A stretch of 45,328 nt of DNA from an uncultured Dorea sp. (GTDB lineage: Bacteria; Bacillota; Clostridia; Lachnospirales; Lachnospiraceae), in NCBI GenBank assembly GCA_900550865.1, contig URTM01000022.1:1-45328 (forward strand), read 5' to 3'. Made by a program: the position numbers and the translations under genes. Of the stretch, positions 23,903-32,497 are shown piece after piece (the first letter of the stretch is position 1; every line of letters starts with the position of its first letter). The notes under the pieces were generated by a model. The model was not told where the DNA came from and did not search any database. It was given only the letters and a program-made list of their open reading frames with translations.

Positions 23903-26013
23903 AAGATGGAATCGTACTAGGCAAGAGATATGCTGTACTTAGTAAGATCGGTGCCGGCGGAATGGCAGATGTCTATAAGGGCCGGGATCAGATGCTGAAC
24001 CGTTATGTGGCGATTAAGGTATTAAAGAAGCAGTATAAAGAAGATGAAAATTTCGTAAGGAAATTCCGTTCGGAGGCACAGGCGGCAGCCGGACTGATGC
24101 ATCCGAATATCGTGAATGTATATGATGTCGGAGAAGACCGCGGCCTTAATTATATGGTCATGGAGCTTGTAGAAGGGATTACCTTAAAAGAATATATAGA
24201 GAGAAAAGGAAGACTGTCTCACAAAGAGACGATCAGTATTGCAATCCAGATGTGCAGTGGTATCGGTGCGGCGCATGCATCAGGAATTATTCACCGTGAT
24301 ATCAAGCCGCAGAATATTATCATTTCCAAGGATGGAAAGGTAAAGGTTACAGATTTTGGAATTGCGAAAGCTGTAACTTCGAATACAGTAAGTACGAATG
24401 CAATGGGATCCGTGCATTATACATCACCGGAACAGGCGAGAGGCGGATTCAGTGATCAGAGAAGTGATATCTATTCCATTGGTATTACCTTATTTGAGAT
24501 GGTGACAGGGCAGGTTCCGTTTGATGGCGAGACAACGGTAGAAGTTGCGATGAAACATCTACAGCAGGAGATCACACCGCCGTCGGAGCTGGTTCCGGAT
24601 ATTCCTTACAGCCTGGAACAGATTATTCTGAAATGTACACAGAAGAGTTCTGAGAGAAGATATACAAGTACAGGAGATCTGATTCAGGATCTGAAGCATT
24701 CACTGGTAGATCCGGATGGAGATTTCGTAAGAATAGCGTCGGCAGGCGGGGATTCCGATACGGTTATTATGACAGATAAAGATCTGGATGATATCCGTAA
24801 CGGTTACGATGATGACGACGAATATGATGATGAATATGACACTACAGATGTGTATTCGGGAAAAGGATATAACGACAGAGAAGATGGCGACGACGAATAC
24901 GATGATTATGCATCCGGGAGAGATTCGGATGAAGTAAATCCGCATATGCATAAGATCATGAAGATTCTGACGATTGTGGTAATTGCGATCATTGTGCTGA
25001 TCCTTGTATTTACAGTGGGAAAGGCAGCGGGGGTTTTCAAGTCGTTTGGCGGAATTACTACAGAGGATGATGCAGATACGTCAGGAAAAGTTACAGTTCC
25101 GGATATCCGTGGTATGACAGAGGAGCAGGCAAAGGCTGCACTGAAAAAGAAAGATCTTGGAATAAAACCGATTAAGAGAACAGAATCTAAAAAATATAAA
25201 GCCGGACTGGTCTCTAAACAGACTCCGGAAGCCGGTGAAAAGGTAAAGAAAAATACAACTGTAGAAGTTGTTATTAGTTCGGGACTGGTAAAAAGCAAGA
25301 AGAAGGTACCGGATGTCAGTGGTATGAGTGAGACAGAAGCCCAGAAGAAACTGGAGGATTCCGGATTTAAGGTAACTTCAAGCTTCCAGTATGATGACAG
25401 TGTAGAAAGCGGTAATGTTATCAGCACAACTCCGGAAGCTGGAACAAAAGCTGAAAAAGGTTCTACAGTTACCATGTTGGTAAGTCAGGGAACAGATAAG
25501 AAGACAGTACCGGATGTACGTGGTATGGCAGATGCAACTGCACAGAGTACAATTAAGAATTCCGGATTTAATGTAGGAACTGTAACTTATGATTACAGCG
25601 ACAGTGTTGAAAAAGGACTTGTTATCAGTCAGACGGTAACACCAGAAAGTAGGGCAGCAGCCGGAACGACGATTTCAATTACGGTAAGTAATGGACCGAA
25701 ACCGGAAGAAAAGGTTGATGTGAAGAGCTTTGTGGGCCAGCAGGAATCAGCACTTAAGAGCTGGGCAGAAGAAAATGGTCTGTATACGAATGTATCAGAT
25801 TCGCAGTACAGCAACAGTTATGAAAAGGGATGTATCATTTCCATGACTCCTTCATCGGGAAGTATTTCCAAAGGTGGAACGATCAGTTATGTGATCAGTC
25901 TTGGCGCAAAGCCGCAGGATACAACGAGTGGAGGAAATACAGGAGACAACAGTAACAGTAACAATAACCAGAGTGGATCAAATACCAGTGATGGAACCAC
26001 GACTGGTCAGTAA
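23896..26013 (+). CDS. prkC: PASTA-domain eukaryote-like Ser/Thr kinase PrkC
   Basis: A 705-residue membrane kinase that senses muropeptides or wall fragments. The cytoplasmic kinase domain (about 10-275) has GAGGMADVYKG, the catalytic lysine in AIKVLKK, HRDIKPQN, DFGIAK and GSVHYTSPEQARG. A highly acidic Asp/Tyr-rich juxtamembrane stretch follows (about 304-340), then one transmembrane helix (about 356-378). Outside, four PASTA repeats begin TVPDIRGM, KVPDVSGM, TVPDVRGM and, more divergent, DVKSFVGQ. The tail is Ser/Asn/Gly-rich. Start and stop are tightly coupled to stp and rsgA. The substrates here are unknown. Confidence 0.96.
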   Translation: MVKDGIVLGKRYAVLSKIGAGGMADVYKGRDQMLNRYVAIKVLKKQYKEDENFVRKFRSEAQAAAGLMHPNIVNVYDVGEDRGLNYMVMELVEGITLKEYIERKGRLSHKETISIAIQMCSGIGAAHASGIIHRDIKPQNIIISKDGKVKVTDFGIAKAVTSNTVSTNAMGSVHYTSPEQARGGFSDQRSDIYSIGITLFEMVTGQVPFDGETTVEVAMKHLQQEITPPSELVPDIPYSLEQIILKCTQKSSERRYTSTGDLIQDLKHSLVDPDGDFVRIASAGGDSDTVIMTDKDLDDIRNGYDDDDEYDDEYDTTDVYSGKGYNDREDGDDEYDDYASGRDSDEVNPHMHKIMKILTIVVIAIIVLILVFTVGKAAGVFKSFGGITTEDDADTSGKVTVPDIRGMTEEQAKAALKKKDLGIKPIKRTESKKYKAGLVSKQTPEAGEKVKKNTTVEVVISSGLVKSKKKVPDVSGMSETEAQKKLEDSGFKVTSSFQYDDSVESGNVISTTPEAGTKAEKGSTVTMLVSQGTDKKTVPDVRGMADATAQSTIKNSGFNVGTVTYDYSDSVEKGLVISQTVTPESRAAAGTTISITVSNGPKPEEKVDVKSFVGQQESALKSWAEENGLYTNVSDSQYSNSYEKGCIISMTPSSGSISKGGTISYVISLGAKPQDTTSGGNTGDNSNSNNNQSGSNTSDGTTTGQ

Positions 26014-26019
26014 AAGATT

Positions 26020-26898
26020 ATGCAGGGAAAAATTATAAAAGGAATTGCCGGATTCTACTACGTTCACGTAGTAGAATTCGGTGTTTATGAATGTAAAGCC
26101 AAAGGTGTATTCCGAAAAGAAAAGATCAAACCTCTGGTAGGAGATAATGTTGAGATAGAGATTCTTGATGAATCTGAAAAAAAAGGGAATATAGTAAAGA
26201 TACTGCCACGTCAGAATGAACTGATCCGTCCGGCCGTGGCAAATATCGATCAGGCGCTGGTAGTTTTTGCAATCACGAAGCCGAATCCGCATTTTAATCT
26301 GTTGGATCGTTTTCTGGTTATGATGGAAAATAAGGAGATTCCGGTTGTGTTATGTTTCAATAAAGAAGATATCGCAACGGATCCACAAGTGAGAGAACTG
26401 GAAGCAATCTATGAATCCTGCGGCTATCCACTGGTATTTGTCAGTGCAAAAGAAGAACGCGGTATCGAAAATATTCGCGAACTTCTGAAAGGTAAGACAA
26501 CAGCAATCGCAGGACCGTCCGGAGTAGGAAAATCTTCAATTATCAATATCCTGCAGCCGGAGGCAGAGATGGAGACCGGAGCGATCAGTACGAAGATTGA
26601 ACGTGGAAAGCATACCACCAGACATTCAGAATTATTCGCTATTGATGAGAATTCATATATCATGGATACACCGGGATTCAGTTCGCTGTATGTGAACGAT
26701 TATGAAAAAGAAGATCTGAAGTATTTATTTCCAGAATTCCGGGAATATGAAGGAATGTGCAAGTTCAATGGCTGTGATCATGTGCATGAACCGGGCTGTG
26801 CCGTAAAGGAAGCTCTGGAAGAGGGAAAAATTCATAAAATCCGTTATCAGAATTATATAGAAATGTATGAGGAATTGAAGAATAAGAGGAGGTACTGA
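26020..26898 (+). CDS. rsgA: Ribosome small-subunit biogenesis GTPase RsgA
   Basis: A 292-residue circularly permuted GTPase that helps mature the 30S subunit. An OB-fold domain (1-70) is followed by the permuted G motifs: CFNKED (G4) near 113, SAKEE (G5), GPSGVGKSS (G1) near 165, and DTPGF (G3) near 217. A C-terminal zinc knuckle has Cys, Cys-x-His and Cys in CKFNGCDHVHEPGC. The ATG lies six bases after the prkC stop and has no clear RBS. A perfect hairpin sits inside its first 20 codons. The stop overlaps the rpe start by one base. Confidence 0.95.
   Translation: MQGKIIKGIAGFYYVHVVEFGVYECKAKGVFRKEKIKPLVGDNVEIEILDESEKKGNIVKILPRQNELIRPAVANIDQALVVFAITKPNPHFNLLDRFLVMMENKEIPVVLCFNKEDIATDPQVRELEAIYESCGYPLVFVSAKEERGIENIRELLKGKTTAIAGPSGVGKSSIINILQPEAEMETGAISTKIERGKHTTRHSELFAIDENSYIMDTPGFSSLYVNDYEKEDLKYLFPEFREYEGMCKFNGCDHVHEPGCAVKEALEEGKIHKIRYQNYIEMYEELKNKRRY
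26052..26077. repeat. Perfect 12-bp inverted repeat inside the rsgA 5' coding region
   Basis: ATTCTACTACGT-TC-ACGTAGTAGAAT begins 32 bases after the rsgA start codon. The arms are perfect and the loop is only two bases (four or more in RNA after opening the last pairs). It has no T run. Because it lies over codons 11-20 of a gene with a weak RBS, it may tune translation or RNA stability. Confidence 0.85.
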
Positions 26899-27563
26899 TG
26901 ATGAACTATGTATTGTCACCGTCAATACTGGCGGCAGATTTCAAAGTTTTGGGTCAGGAAATGAAAAAGACTGAGGAAAATGGAGCAGCGTATATTCACT
27001 TTGATGTTATGGACGGAATGTTCGTACCGAGTATATCATTCGGTATGCCGGTTCTGGCATCCATTCATGATGCAACGGAACAGTTCATGGATGCGCATCT
27101 GATGGTAGAGGAGCCAATCCGTTATGTAGAAGCATTTCAGAAAGCAGGAGCTGATTCCGTAACGGTACATCTGGAAGCCTGTGAAGACGTAAAAGCGACA
27201 CTGGATAAGATCCGTGCATGTGGGATGAAAGTGGGACTTTCTATTAATCCAGAGACAGATGTAAAAGAGCTTGTTCCATATCTGGATGATGTGGATATGA
27301 TACTGATCATGAGCGTACACCCGGGATTCGGCGGGCAGAAATTCATTCCGGAATCACTGAACAAGATCCGTACGGTCCGTGCGATGTTAAATGAAAAGAA
27401 TCTGGAGACGGACATTCAGGTAGATGGAGGAATCTATGTGGAGAATGTCAGAGAAGTGCTGGATGCGGGCGCGAACATAATTGTAGCGGGTTCCGCTGTG
27501 TTCAGAGGAGATGCCGGGGAAAATACTGCAAAATTCATGGAGATATTGAGAAGTTATGAGTAA
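26898..27563 (+). CDS. rpe: Ribulose-phosphate 3-epimerase
   Basis: A 221-residue TIM-barrel enzyme of the pentose phosphate pathway that interconverts ribulose-5-P and xylulose-5-P. Metal and substrate motifs are visible: LSPSILAADF at the start, HFDVMDGMFVPSISFG near 33-48, DAHLMVE near 66, MSVHPGFGGQKF near 138, VDGGI near 175, and AGSAVF near 197. The tandem ATGs at 26898 and 26901 follow GAGGAGG; the first overlaps the rsgA stop. It overlaps thiN by eight bases. Confidence 0.96.
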   Translation: MMNYVLSPSILAADFKVLGQEMKKTEENGAAYIHFDVMDGMFVPSISFGMPVLASIHDATEQFMDAHLMVEEPIRYVEAFQKAGADSVTVHLEACEDVKATLDKIRACGMKVGLSINPETDVKELVPYLDDVDMILIMSVHPGFGGQKFIPESLNKIRTVRAMLNEKNLETDIQVDGGIYVENVREVLDAGANIIVAGSAVFRGDAGENTAKFMEILRSYE

Positions 27564-28215
27564 GAGAATTGTGATCATCAGCGGTGGGGAGCTGGAAGAA
27601 GAATTTGTATTATCGATTCTTGAAAAAGAAGAGAATCAGTATGTGATCGGTGTGGACAGAGGTATGGAGTTCCTTTATAACCACCAGATTCTGCCGAATT
27701 ATATTGTTGGAGATTTTGACAGTGTAAAAAAAGAGATTGGAGATTATTACCGCAATGAGACGGATGTTCCGATCAGGGAATTTAATCCGGTAAAAGATGC
27801 GTCTGATACAGAGATTGCGATCAGACTGGCTATGACATTAGGGGCAAGTGAAATCCTGATCCTGGGAGCAACCGGAGGACGTATCGATCACCTCTGGGCA
27901 AATGTACAGAGCCTGGCAATCCCGTTCAAAGCAGGAATTGATGCAGTGATCCTGGATCGTCAGAATAAGATCCGCCTGATCGGAGGCGGAGAGACACATC
28001 TTAAAAGAGGAGAAACTTACGGACCGTATTTTTCAGTATTCCCATTAGGGGAGGAAGTATTTGGTTTCAGTATCAAAGGTGCGAAGTATCCTTTATCGAA
28101 TCATACTTTGATTCCATATGACAGTCTTTGTGTCAGCAATCAGTTCCTGGAGGATGAAGTGATAATCAGCTTCCTGAATGGAATTGTGATCCTGATGGAG
28201 ACGAAGGACAGATAA
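27556..28215 (+). CDS. thiN: Thiamine pyrophosphokinase
   Basis: A 219-residue enzyme that makes thiamine diphosphate from thiamine and ATP. Family motifs include GVDRGMEFL near 34, VGDFDSVKKE near 52, KDASDTEIAI near 80, and GATGGRIDHLWAN near 98-110. The C-terminal thiamin-binding beta domain has GAKYPLSN. It overlaps rpe by eight bases and is the last gene of the long murE-to-thiN run; no clear U-rich terminator follows. Confidence 0.94.
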   Translation: MSKRIVIISGGELEEEFVLSILEKEENQYVIGVDRGMEFLYNHQILPNYIVGDFDSVKKEIGDYYRNETDVPIREFNPVKDASDTEIAIRLAMTLGASEILILGATGGRIDHLWANVQSLAIPFKAGIDAVILDRQNKIRLIGGGETHLKRGETYGPYFSVFPLGEEVFGFSIKGAKYPLSNHTLIPYDSLCVSNQFLEDEVIISFLNGIVILMETKDR

Positions 28216-28284
28216 AAGTTTTAGAGTTTAGAAGTTTTAAATAAAAAATCCGGCAAAATTCATAATTGAATTTCGGACAAAATA

Positions 28285-28313
28285 TTCACAAAAAAGTCTT
28301 GACATGGTATAAT
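28285..28313 (+). promoter_or_regulatory. Promoter of ychF (extended -10)
   Basis: TTCACA (28285-28290), a 17-base spacer and TATAAT (28308-28313) preceded by TGG, which makes an extended -10. Transcription would begin near 28320, leaving a leader of about 105 bases with a small CAGATC/GATCTG hairpin. Confidence 0.7.
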
Positions 28314-28426
28314 AAAAAACATTGTGTTAAGACTTTTTGAAGTTAGGTCCGTATAGCAGATCAATGTGATCTGTGGATGTGGCCAAACTACCATATACAG
28401 ATACTTTACAGGAGGAAATAGAAGAA

Positions 28427-29527
28427 ATGAAATTAGGAATCGTAGGATTACCAAACGTAGGAAAGAGTACACTGTTCAACTCACTTACAAAGGCGGGAGC
28501 AGAATCAGCAAACTACCCATTCTGTACCATTGACCCGAACGTAGGTGTTGTAACTGTACCGGACGAAAGATTAAATGTACTGGGAGAGATGTATCATACC
28601 AAGAAGATCATCCCTGCAGCAATTGAATTCGTTGATATTGCCGGACTTGTAAAAGGAGCTTCCAAAGGAGAAGGACTTGGGAACCAGTTCCTTGCCAACA
28701 TCCGTGAAGTAGATGCAATCGTACATGTAGTAAGATGCTTCGAGAACAGCAATATCGTACACGTAGACGGAAGCATCAATCCGCTCCGTGACATTGAGAC
28801 AATTAACTTAGAGCTGATCTTCTCAGACCTTGAAATCCTGGAAAGAAGAATTTCCAAAGTTTCCAAAGTTGCAAGAAATGATAAATCCGCAGCAAAAGAA
28901 CTCGGACTTCTGAATAAGATCAAAGCACATCTGGAAGATGGAAAGCTTGCGAAGACATTCGAAGAAGTAGATGATGAGGAAGAACAGGCATGGCTGGAAA
29001 GCTACAACCTGCTGACATACAAACCAGTTATCTACGCAGCAAACGTATCCGAAGATGATCTTGCGGATGATGCAGCGAATAATGAAGGCGTAAAAGCTGT
29101 CCGTGAATATGCAAAGGGAGAGCAGAGCGAGGTATTCGTAGTATGTGCAGAAATCGAAGCAGAGATTTCTGAACTGGATGACGATGAGAAGAAGATGTTC
29201 CTGGAGGATCTTGGATTAGAGGAATCAGGTCTGGAAAAACTGATCAAAGCAAGTTATAAACTGCTTGGACTGATTAGCTACCTGACAGCAGGAGAGCCGG
29301 AAGTTCGTGCATGGACAATTACAGAAGGAACCAAGGCACCACAGGCAGCAGGAAAGATCCACTCTGACTTTGAACGAGGATTCATTCGTGCAGAGGTTGT
29401 ATCTTACGATGATCTGATCGCATGCGGAAGCCACACAGCGGCAAAAGAAAAAGGTCTGATCCGTCTGGAAGGAAAAGACTATGTGGTAAAAGATGGAGAC
29501 ATCATGCTGTTCCGTTTCAACGTATAA
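28427..29527 (+). CDS. ychF: Redox-regulated ATPase / GTPase YchF
   Basis: A 366-residue Obg-family P-loop ATPase (OLA1/YchF type) that binds ribosomes and is linked to stress responses. G1 GLPNVGKST is near residue 7. DIAGLVKGASKGEGLGNQF holds the G3 and switch region, a helical insertion follows, and the C-terminal TGS domain runs from about 280 (TEGTKAPQAAGKIHSDFE). The start at 28427 is chosen because AGGAGG lies about ten bases upstream; the longer ORF from 28373 includes that RBS. It has its own promoter and terminator. Confidence 0.96.
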   Translation: MKLGIVGLPNVGKSTLFNSLTKAGAESANYPFCTIDPNVGVVTVPDERLNVLGEMYHTKKIIPAAIEFVDIAGLVKGASKGEGLGNQFLANIREVDAIVHVVRCFENSNIVHVDGSINPLRDIETINLELIFSDLEILERRISKVSKVARNDKSAAKELGLLNKIKAHLEDGKLAKTFEEVDDEEEQAWLESYNLLTYKPVIYAANVSEDDLADDAANNEGVKAVREYAKGEQSEVFVVCAEIEAEISELDDDEKKMFLEDLGLEESGLEKLIKASYKLLGLISYLTAGEPEVRAWTITEGTKAPQAAGKIHSDFERGFIRAEVVSYDDLIACGSHTAAKEKGLIRLEGKDYVVKDGDIMLFRFNV

Positions 29528-29590
29528 GAAATATAAAAGATACAGAAAAATTTGTAATCTGCATTTTATAGCATATGAGAACGCAAAGGG

Positions 29591-29621
29591 AAAAGCTGGC
29601 ATTAGGTGTGCCGGCTTTTTT
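29591..29621 (+). terminator. Intrinsic terminator after ychF
   Basis: AAAAGCTGGCA pairs with TGCCGGCTTTT, with six T residues at 29616-29621. It ends ychF 65 bases past its stop and precedes lgt. Confidence 0.85.
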
Positions 29622-29664
29622 GCCAGGATTCATTTATTGCAGATTCTAAAAAGGGGGCAGTGTT

Positions 29665-30546
29665 ATGCACAGAACTATAGACTTCCCGAATCTGGGAATT
29701 CATTTAAAATCTGTCGGAGATCACATCACAGTGTTTGGTTTTGATATTGCATATTATGGAATTGTGATAGGAATCGGAATTCTGGCAGGACTTATGCTGG
29801 CAGTGATGGAAGCAAAGCGCACGCATCAGAATGTAGAAGACTATTACGATCTGGCAGTATACGGAGTGATCTTTTCAATTATCGGAGCGAGAGCATATTA
29901 TGTGATCTTCTCCTGGGATATGTATAAAGATGATATTAAGAGTATCATTAACATCCGCCAGGGCGGACTTGCCATATACGGCGGCGTGATCACGGCGATC
30001 ATTGTTGTATTTATATTTGCAAAAATGAAGCATTTATCACCATTTTTATTATTTGATACCGGTGGATTCGGTCTGATCACTGGACAGATGATCGGAAGAT
30101 GGGGAAACTTCTTCAACCGGGAAGCCTTCGGTGAATATACGAATGGCTTGTTTGCCATGAGACTTCCGGTAGATGCAGTAAGAAGTTCGGATATCACTAC
30201 AAAGATGTGGAACCATGCCGAGACAGTCAAAGGAGTCATGTACATTCAGGTCCATCCGACCTATCTGTACGAATCCATGTGGTGTCTGATGGTACTGATC
30301 ATCATGCTGTTATACCGCAAACATAAGAAATTCGACGGAGAAGTCTTCCTGATCTATCTCCTCGGCTACGGCCTCGGCAGGGTCTGGATTGAAGGTCTCA
30401 GAACCGATCAGCTGCTGCTGCCAAAAGTCGGTCTCCCGGTATCACAGCTTCTGGCAGGCACGATTGTGGTAGTATCATTAATTCTGGTTATTGTGGGTAG
30501 AAAAAAAGCCGCAGCTTCCCAAAAAGCTATGGCATCCATCAAGTAA
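29665..30546 (+). CDS. lgt: Prolipoprotein diacylglyceryl transferase
   Basis: A 293-residue membrane enzyme that transfers diacylglycerol from phosphatidylglycerol to the lipobox cysteine of prelipoproteins. It has about seven hydrophobic helices. The Lgt signature GRWGNFFNREAFG lies near residue 147, with RQGGLAIYGG near 93 and HPTYLYESMW near 197. AAGGGGG lies upstream of the ATG. Length and motifs are normal for the family. Confidence 0.95.
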   Translation: MHRTIDFPNLGIHLKSVGDHITVFGFDIAYYGIVIGIGILAGLMLAVMEAKRTHQNVEDYYDLAVYGVIFSIIGARAYYVIFSWDMYKDDIKSIINIRQGGLAIYGGVITAIIVVFIFAKMKHLSPFLLFDTGGFGLITGQMIGRWGNFFNREAFGEYTNGLFAMRLPVDAVRSSDITTKMWNHAETVKGVMYIQVHPTYLYESMWCLMVLIIMLLYRKHKKFDGEVFLIYLLGYGLGRVWIEGLRTDQLLLPKVGLPVSQLLAGTIVVVSLILVIVGRKKAAASQKAMASIK

Positions 30547-30626
30547 GATAGATATACCATAGAAATCAGATTATAAATTGATTGCAACTTTGCAAATGCA
30601 GCTGTTTCAATCATGATCAAACACAG

Positions 30627-30707
30627 AAAAAGAGTCATATATATGTGAATAAGACAACATTAATCAACAGGAACACTGTTGTTTCACATATATATGACTC
30701 TTTTTTT
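30627..30707. terminator. Long bidirectional terminator between lgt and nagB
   Basis: A 23-bp perfect stem (30627-30649 with 30683-30705) plus a further six pairs inside it (ACAACA 30654-30659 with TGTTGT 30677-30682). T runs are available on both strands (seven T at 30701-30707 on plus; five on minus). It separates two converging genes. Confidence 0.9.
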
Positions 30708-30733
30708 CTTACAAACTTTAGGTATGCAATTAA

Positions 30734-31465
30734 CTACATATCAATCTTACTAAGAGCAGCCTCATCAGCAACAATTGTTACATCATTATGAAGCTGAAGA
30801 ATAGAAGCCGGAACTTCCGGAGTGATTGGTCCGTATAATACTTCTTTTAAGATGGCAGCTTTATCTTCACCACTGACAACAACTAAGATCTTCTTAGCCT
30901 GCATGATATTTTTGATACCCATGGTGTAAGCCTGTCTCGGAACATCATCCTCAGATTCGAAGAAACGCTTATTGGCTTCGATTGTACTTTCTGTCAGATC
31001 TACGCAGTGTGTCTCTTTCTCAAAAGCGGCACCTGGTTCGTTGAATCCGATATGTCCGTTGTGTCCAAGACCGAGAAGCTGGAGGTCTACACCGCCCTGC
31101 TTACGGATGACTGCATTATAATCGCTGCAGGCTTTCTCGGAATCTGCTTCCAGTCCGTCCGGAACGAAAGTACGGGTCTTGTCGATGTTTACATGATCAA
31201 AGAGGTTGGTATTCATGAAATATCTGTAGCTCTGATCATTTTCAGGACTGAGTCCTTTGTATTCATCGAGGTTTACACTTGTAACCTGAGAAAAATCAAG
31301 ATCCCCTTTCTTGTACCATTCAATCAGCTGTTTATATGTACCAACCGGTGAAGATCCGGTTGCAAGTCCGAGTACACAGTTTGGTTTCATAATAATCTGT
31401 GCAGAAATAATGTTTGCTGCCTTACGGCTCATATCCTGATAGTCTTTTGCTTTATAAATTACCAT
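30734..31465 (-). CDS. nagB: Glucosamine-6-phosphate deaminase
   Basis: A 243-residue cytosolic enzyme that converts GlcN-6-P to fructose-6-P and ammonia, the last step of the pathway encoded by the neighbouring genes. Motifs are LATGSSPVGTY near 35, the catalytic-base Asp in NLDEYKG near 66, and LGLGHNGHIGFNEPG near 132. The ATG at 31465 follows AAGGAGAG. It is divergent from the nan operon and has a promoter that mirrors the nan promoter. It ends at the long hairpin terminator. Confidence 0.96.
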   Translation of the reverse strand: MVIYKAKDYQDMSRKAANIISAQIIMKPNCVLGLATGSSPVGTYKQLIEWYKKGDLDFSQVTSVNLDEYKGLSPENDQSYRYFMNTNLFDHVNIDKTRTFVPDGLEADSEKACSDYNAVIRKQGGVDLQLLGLGHNGHIGFNEPGAAFEKETHCVDLTESTIEANKRFFESEDDVPRQAYTMGIKNIMQAKKILVVVSGEDKAAILKEVLYGPITPEVPASILQLHNDVTIVADEAALSKIDM

Positions 31466-31510
31466 AATAAAATCTCTCCTTATTCTATTGTTTTTTTGTT
31501 TCTGAATATT

Positions 31511-31538
31511 AGTATATACATTATAAATGAATTTTCAA
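31511..31538 (-). promoter_or_regulatory. Promoter of nagB
   Basis: On the minus strand TTGAAA (plus 31533-31538), a 16-base spacer, then TATACT (plus 31511-31516). The -35 and its flanks (TACTTGAAAAT) are identical to those of the divergent nan promoter. Confidence 0.7.
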
Positions 31539-31554
31539 GTAAAATAGCATGAAC

Positions 31555-31568
31555 TGAAAATACTTTCA
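31555..31568. promoter_or_regulatory. Candidate regulator site, nagB side
   Basis: TGAAA-ATAC-TTTCA. It is separated by exactly 16 bases from the nagB -35 box, centred near -58. It matches the site at 31658-31671 in arm sequence, spacing and distance to its promoter. The RpiR-family regulator encoded in the locus is the natural candidate to bind it. Confidence 0.6.
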
Positions 31569-31657
31569 AAACTGGAAAGAAACTACCTAGAATTGTGCAT
31601 GTTGCATAAAAAATGAATTTTAAAGTAGGCAAAAACAGAGAGAAGAATTGAAAAGAA

Positions 31658-31671
31658 TGAAAGAAGTTTCA
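31658..31671. promoter_or_regulatory. Candidate regulator site, nan operon side
   Basis: TGAAA-GAAG-TTTCA, ending 16 bases before the nan -35 box. On each promoter's own strand both sites read TGAAAG-N4-TTCA. The location upstream of -35 suggests activation rather than blocking. Confidence 0.6.
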
Positions 31672-31687
31672 AGAACTGCAAAGCTAC

Positions 31688-31716
31688 TTGAAAATAAAAT
31701 CGAACAATACTATACT
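31688..31716 (+). promoter_or_regulatory. Promoter of the nan operon
   Basis: TTGAAA (31688-31693), a 17-base spacer and TATACT (31711-31716). Transcription would start near 31723, just before the RBS, so the leader is very short. Confidence 0.75.
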
Positions 31717-31745
31717 GATTGCAGAACGAAGGAGGGAACAAAAAA

Positions 31746-32435
31746 ATGAATCAGAAAGTTGAAAATCTGAAGGGAAAATTAATTGTATCATGTCAGGCAT
31801 TACCGGATGAACCATTACATTCTTCATTCATTATGGGAAGAATGGCACTGGCTGCAAAGCAGGGGGGTGCTAGTGGAATTCGTGCAAATACAAAAGAAGA
31901 TATCAAGGAGATCCAATCACAGGTTGACCTTCCGGTCATCGGAATCGTAAAAAGAGATTACGATGACAGCGATATTTACATTACACCAACGATGAAAGAA
32001 ATCGAAGAACTGATGGAAGTAAAACCGGAGATCATCGCTATGGATGCTACTATTTCTAAGAGACCAGGCGGAAAGACACTGGATGAGTTCTTTAAGGAAG
32101 TAAAAGCAAAATATCCGGATCAGTTATTTATGGCAGACTGCTCTACTGTAGAAGAAGCACTGCATGCCGATGAACTTGGATTTGATTTTATCGGAACTAC
32201 GATGGTTGGTTACACAGAGCAGAGTAAAGGCGATAAGATCGAGGCAAATGATTTTGAAATCTTAAGAAAGATTGTTGCAAAAGCAAAACACAGAGTGATT
32301 GCAGAAGGTAACATCAATACACCGGAAAAAGCAAAACATGTGATCGAGCTTGGTGCATACAGCGTTGTTGTAGGGTCTATTATCACAAGACCACAGCTGA
32401 TCACAAAATCATTTGTAGAAGAAATGGAAAGATAA
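31746..32435 (+). CDS. nanE: N-acetylmannosamine-6-phosphate 2-epimerase
   Basis: A 229-residue TIM-barrel enzyme that converts ManNAc-6-P to GlcNAc-6-P. Recognisable segments are LIVSCQALPDEPLHS near the start, ASGIRANT near 44, PVIGIVKRDY near 62 with the conserved Lys, ATISKRP near 100, ADCSTVEE near 125, the catalytic-region IAEGNINTPEKA near 190, and VVVGSIITRP near 210. The start at 31746 follows AAGGAGGG; the ORF extension from 31719 would place the start in the promoter's initial region. It is the first gene of the nan operon. Confidence 0.95.
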   Translation: MNQKVENLKGKLIVSCQALPDEPLHSSFIMGRMALAAKQGGASGIRANTKEDIKEIQSQVDLPVIGIVKRDYDDSDIYITPTMKEIEELMEVKPEIIAMDATISKRPGGKTLDEFFKEVKAKYPDQLFMADCSTVEEALHADELGFDFIGTTMVGYTEQSKGDKIEANDFEILRKIVAKAKHRVIAEGNINTPEKAKHVIELGAYSVVVGSIITRPQLITKSFVEEMER

Positions 32436-32497
32436 TTCCGCAAGGAACTTATTAAATTAAATTTATATAAAAAGACAAAGAAAAGGAGAAAGAAACA

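Noticed and set aside
28299..28313. TTGACA next to TATAAT upstream of ychF as one promoter
   Set aside because: Only three bases separate them; the TTCACA at 28285 has the right spacing instead.
30627..30707. Miniature transposable element
   Set aside because: No flanking target duplication; its place between converging genes and its T runs fit a terminator.
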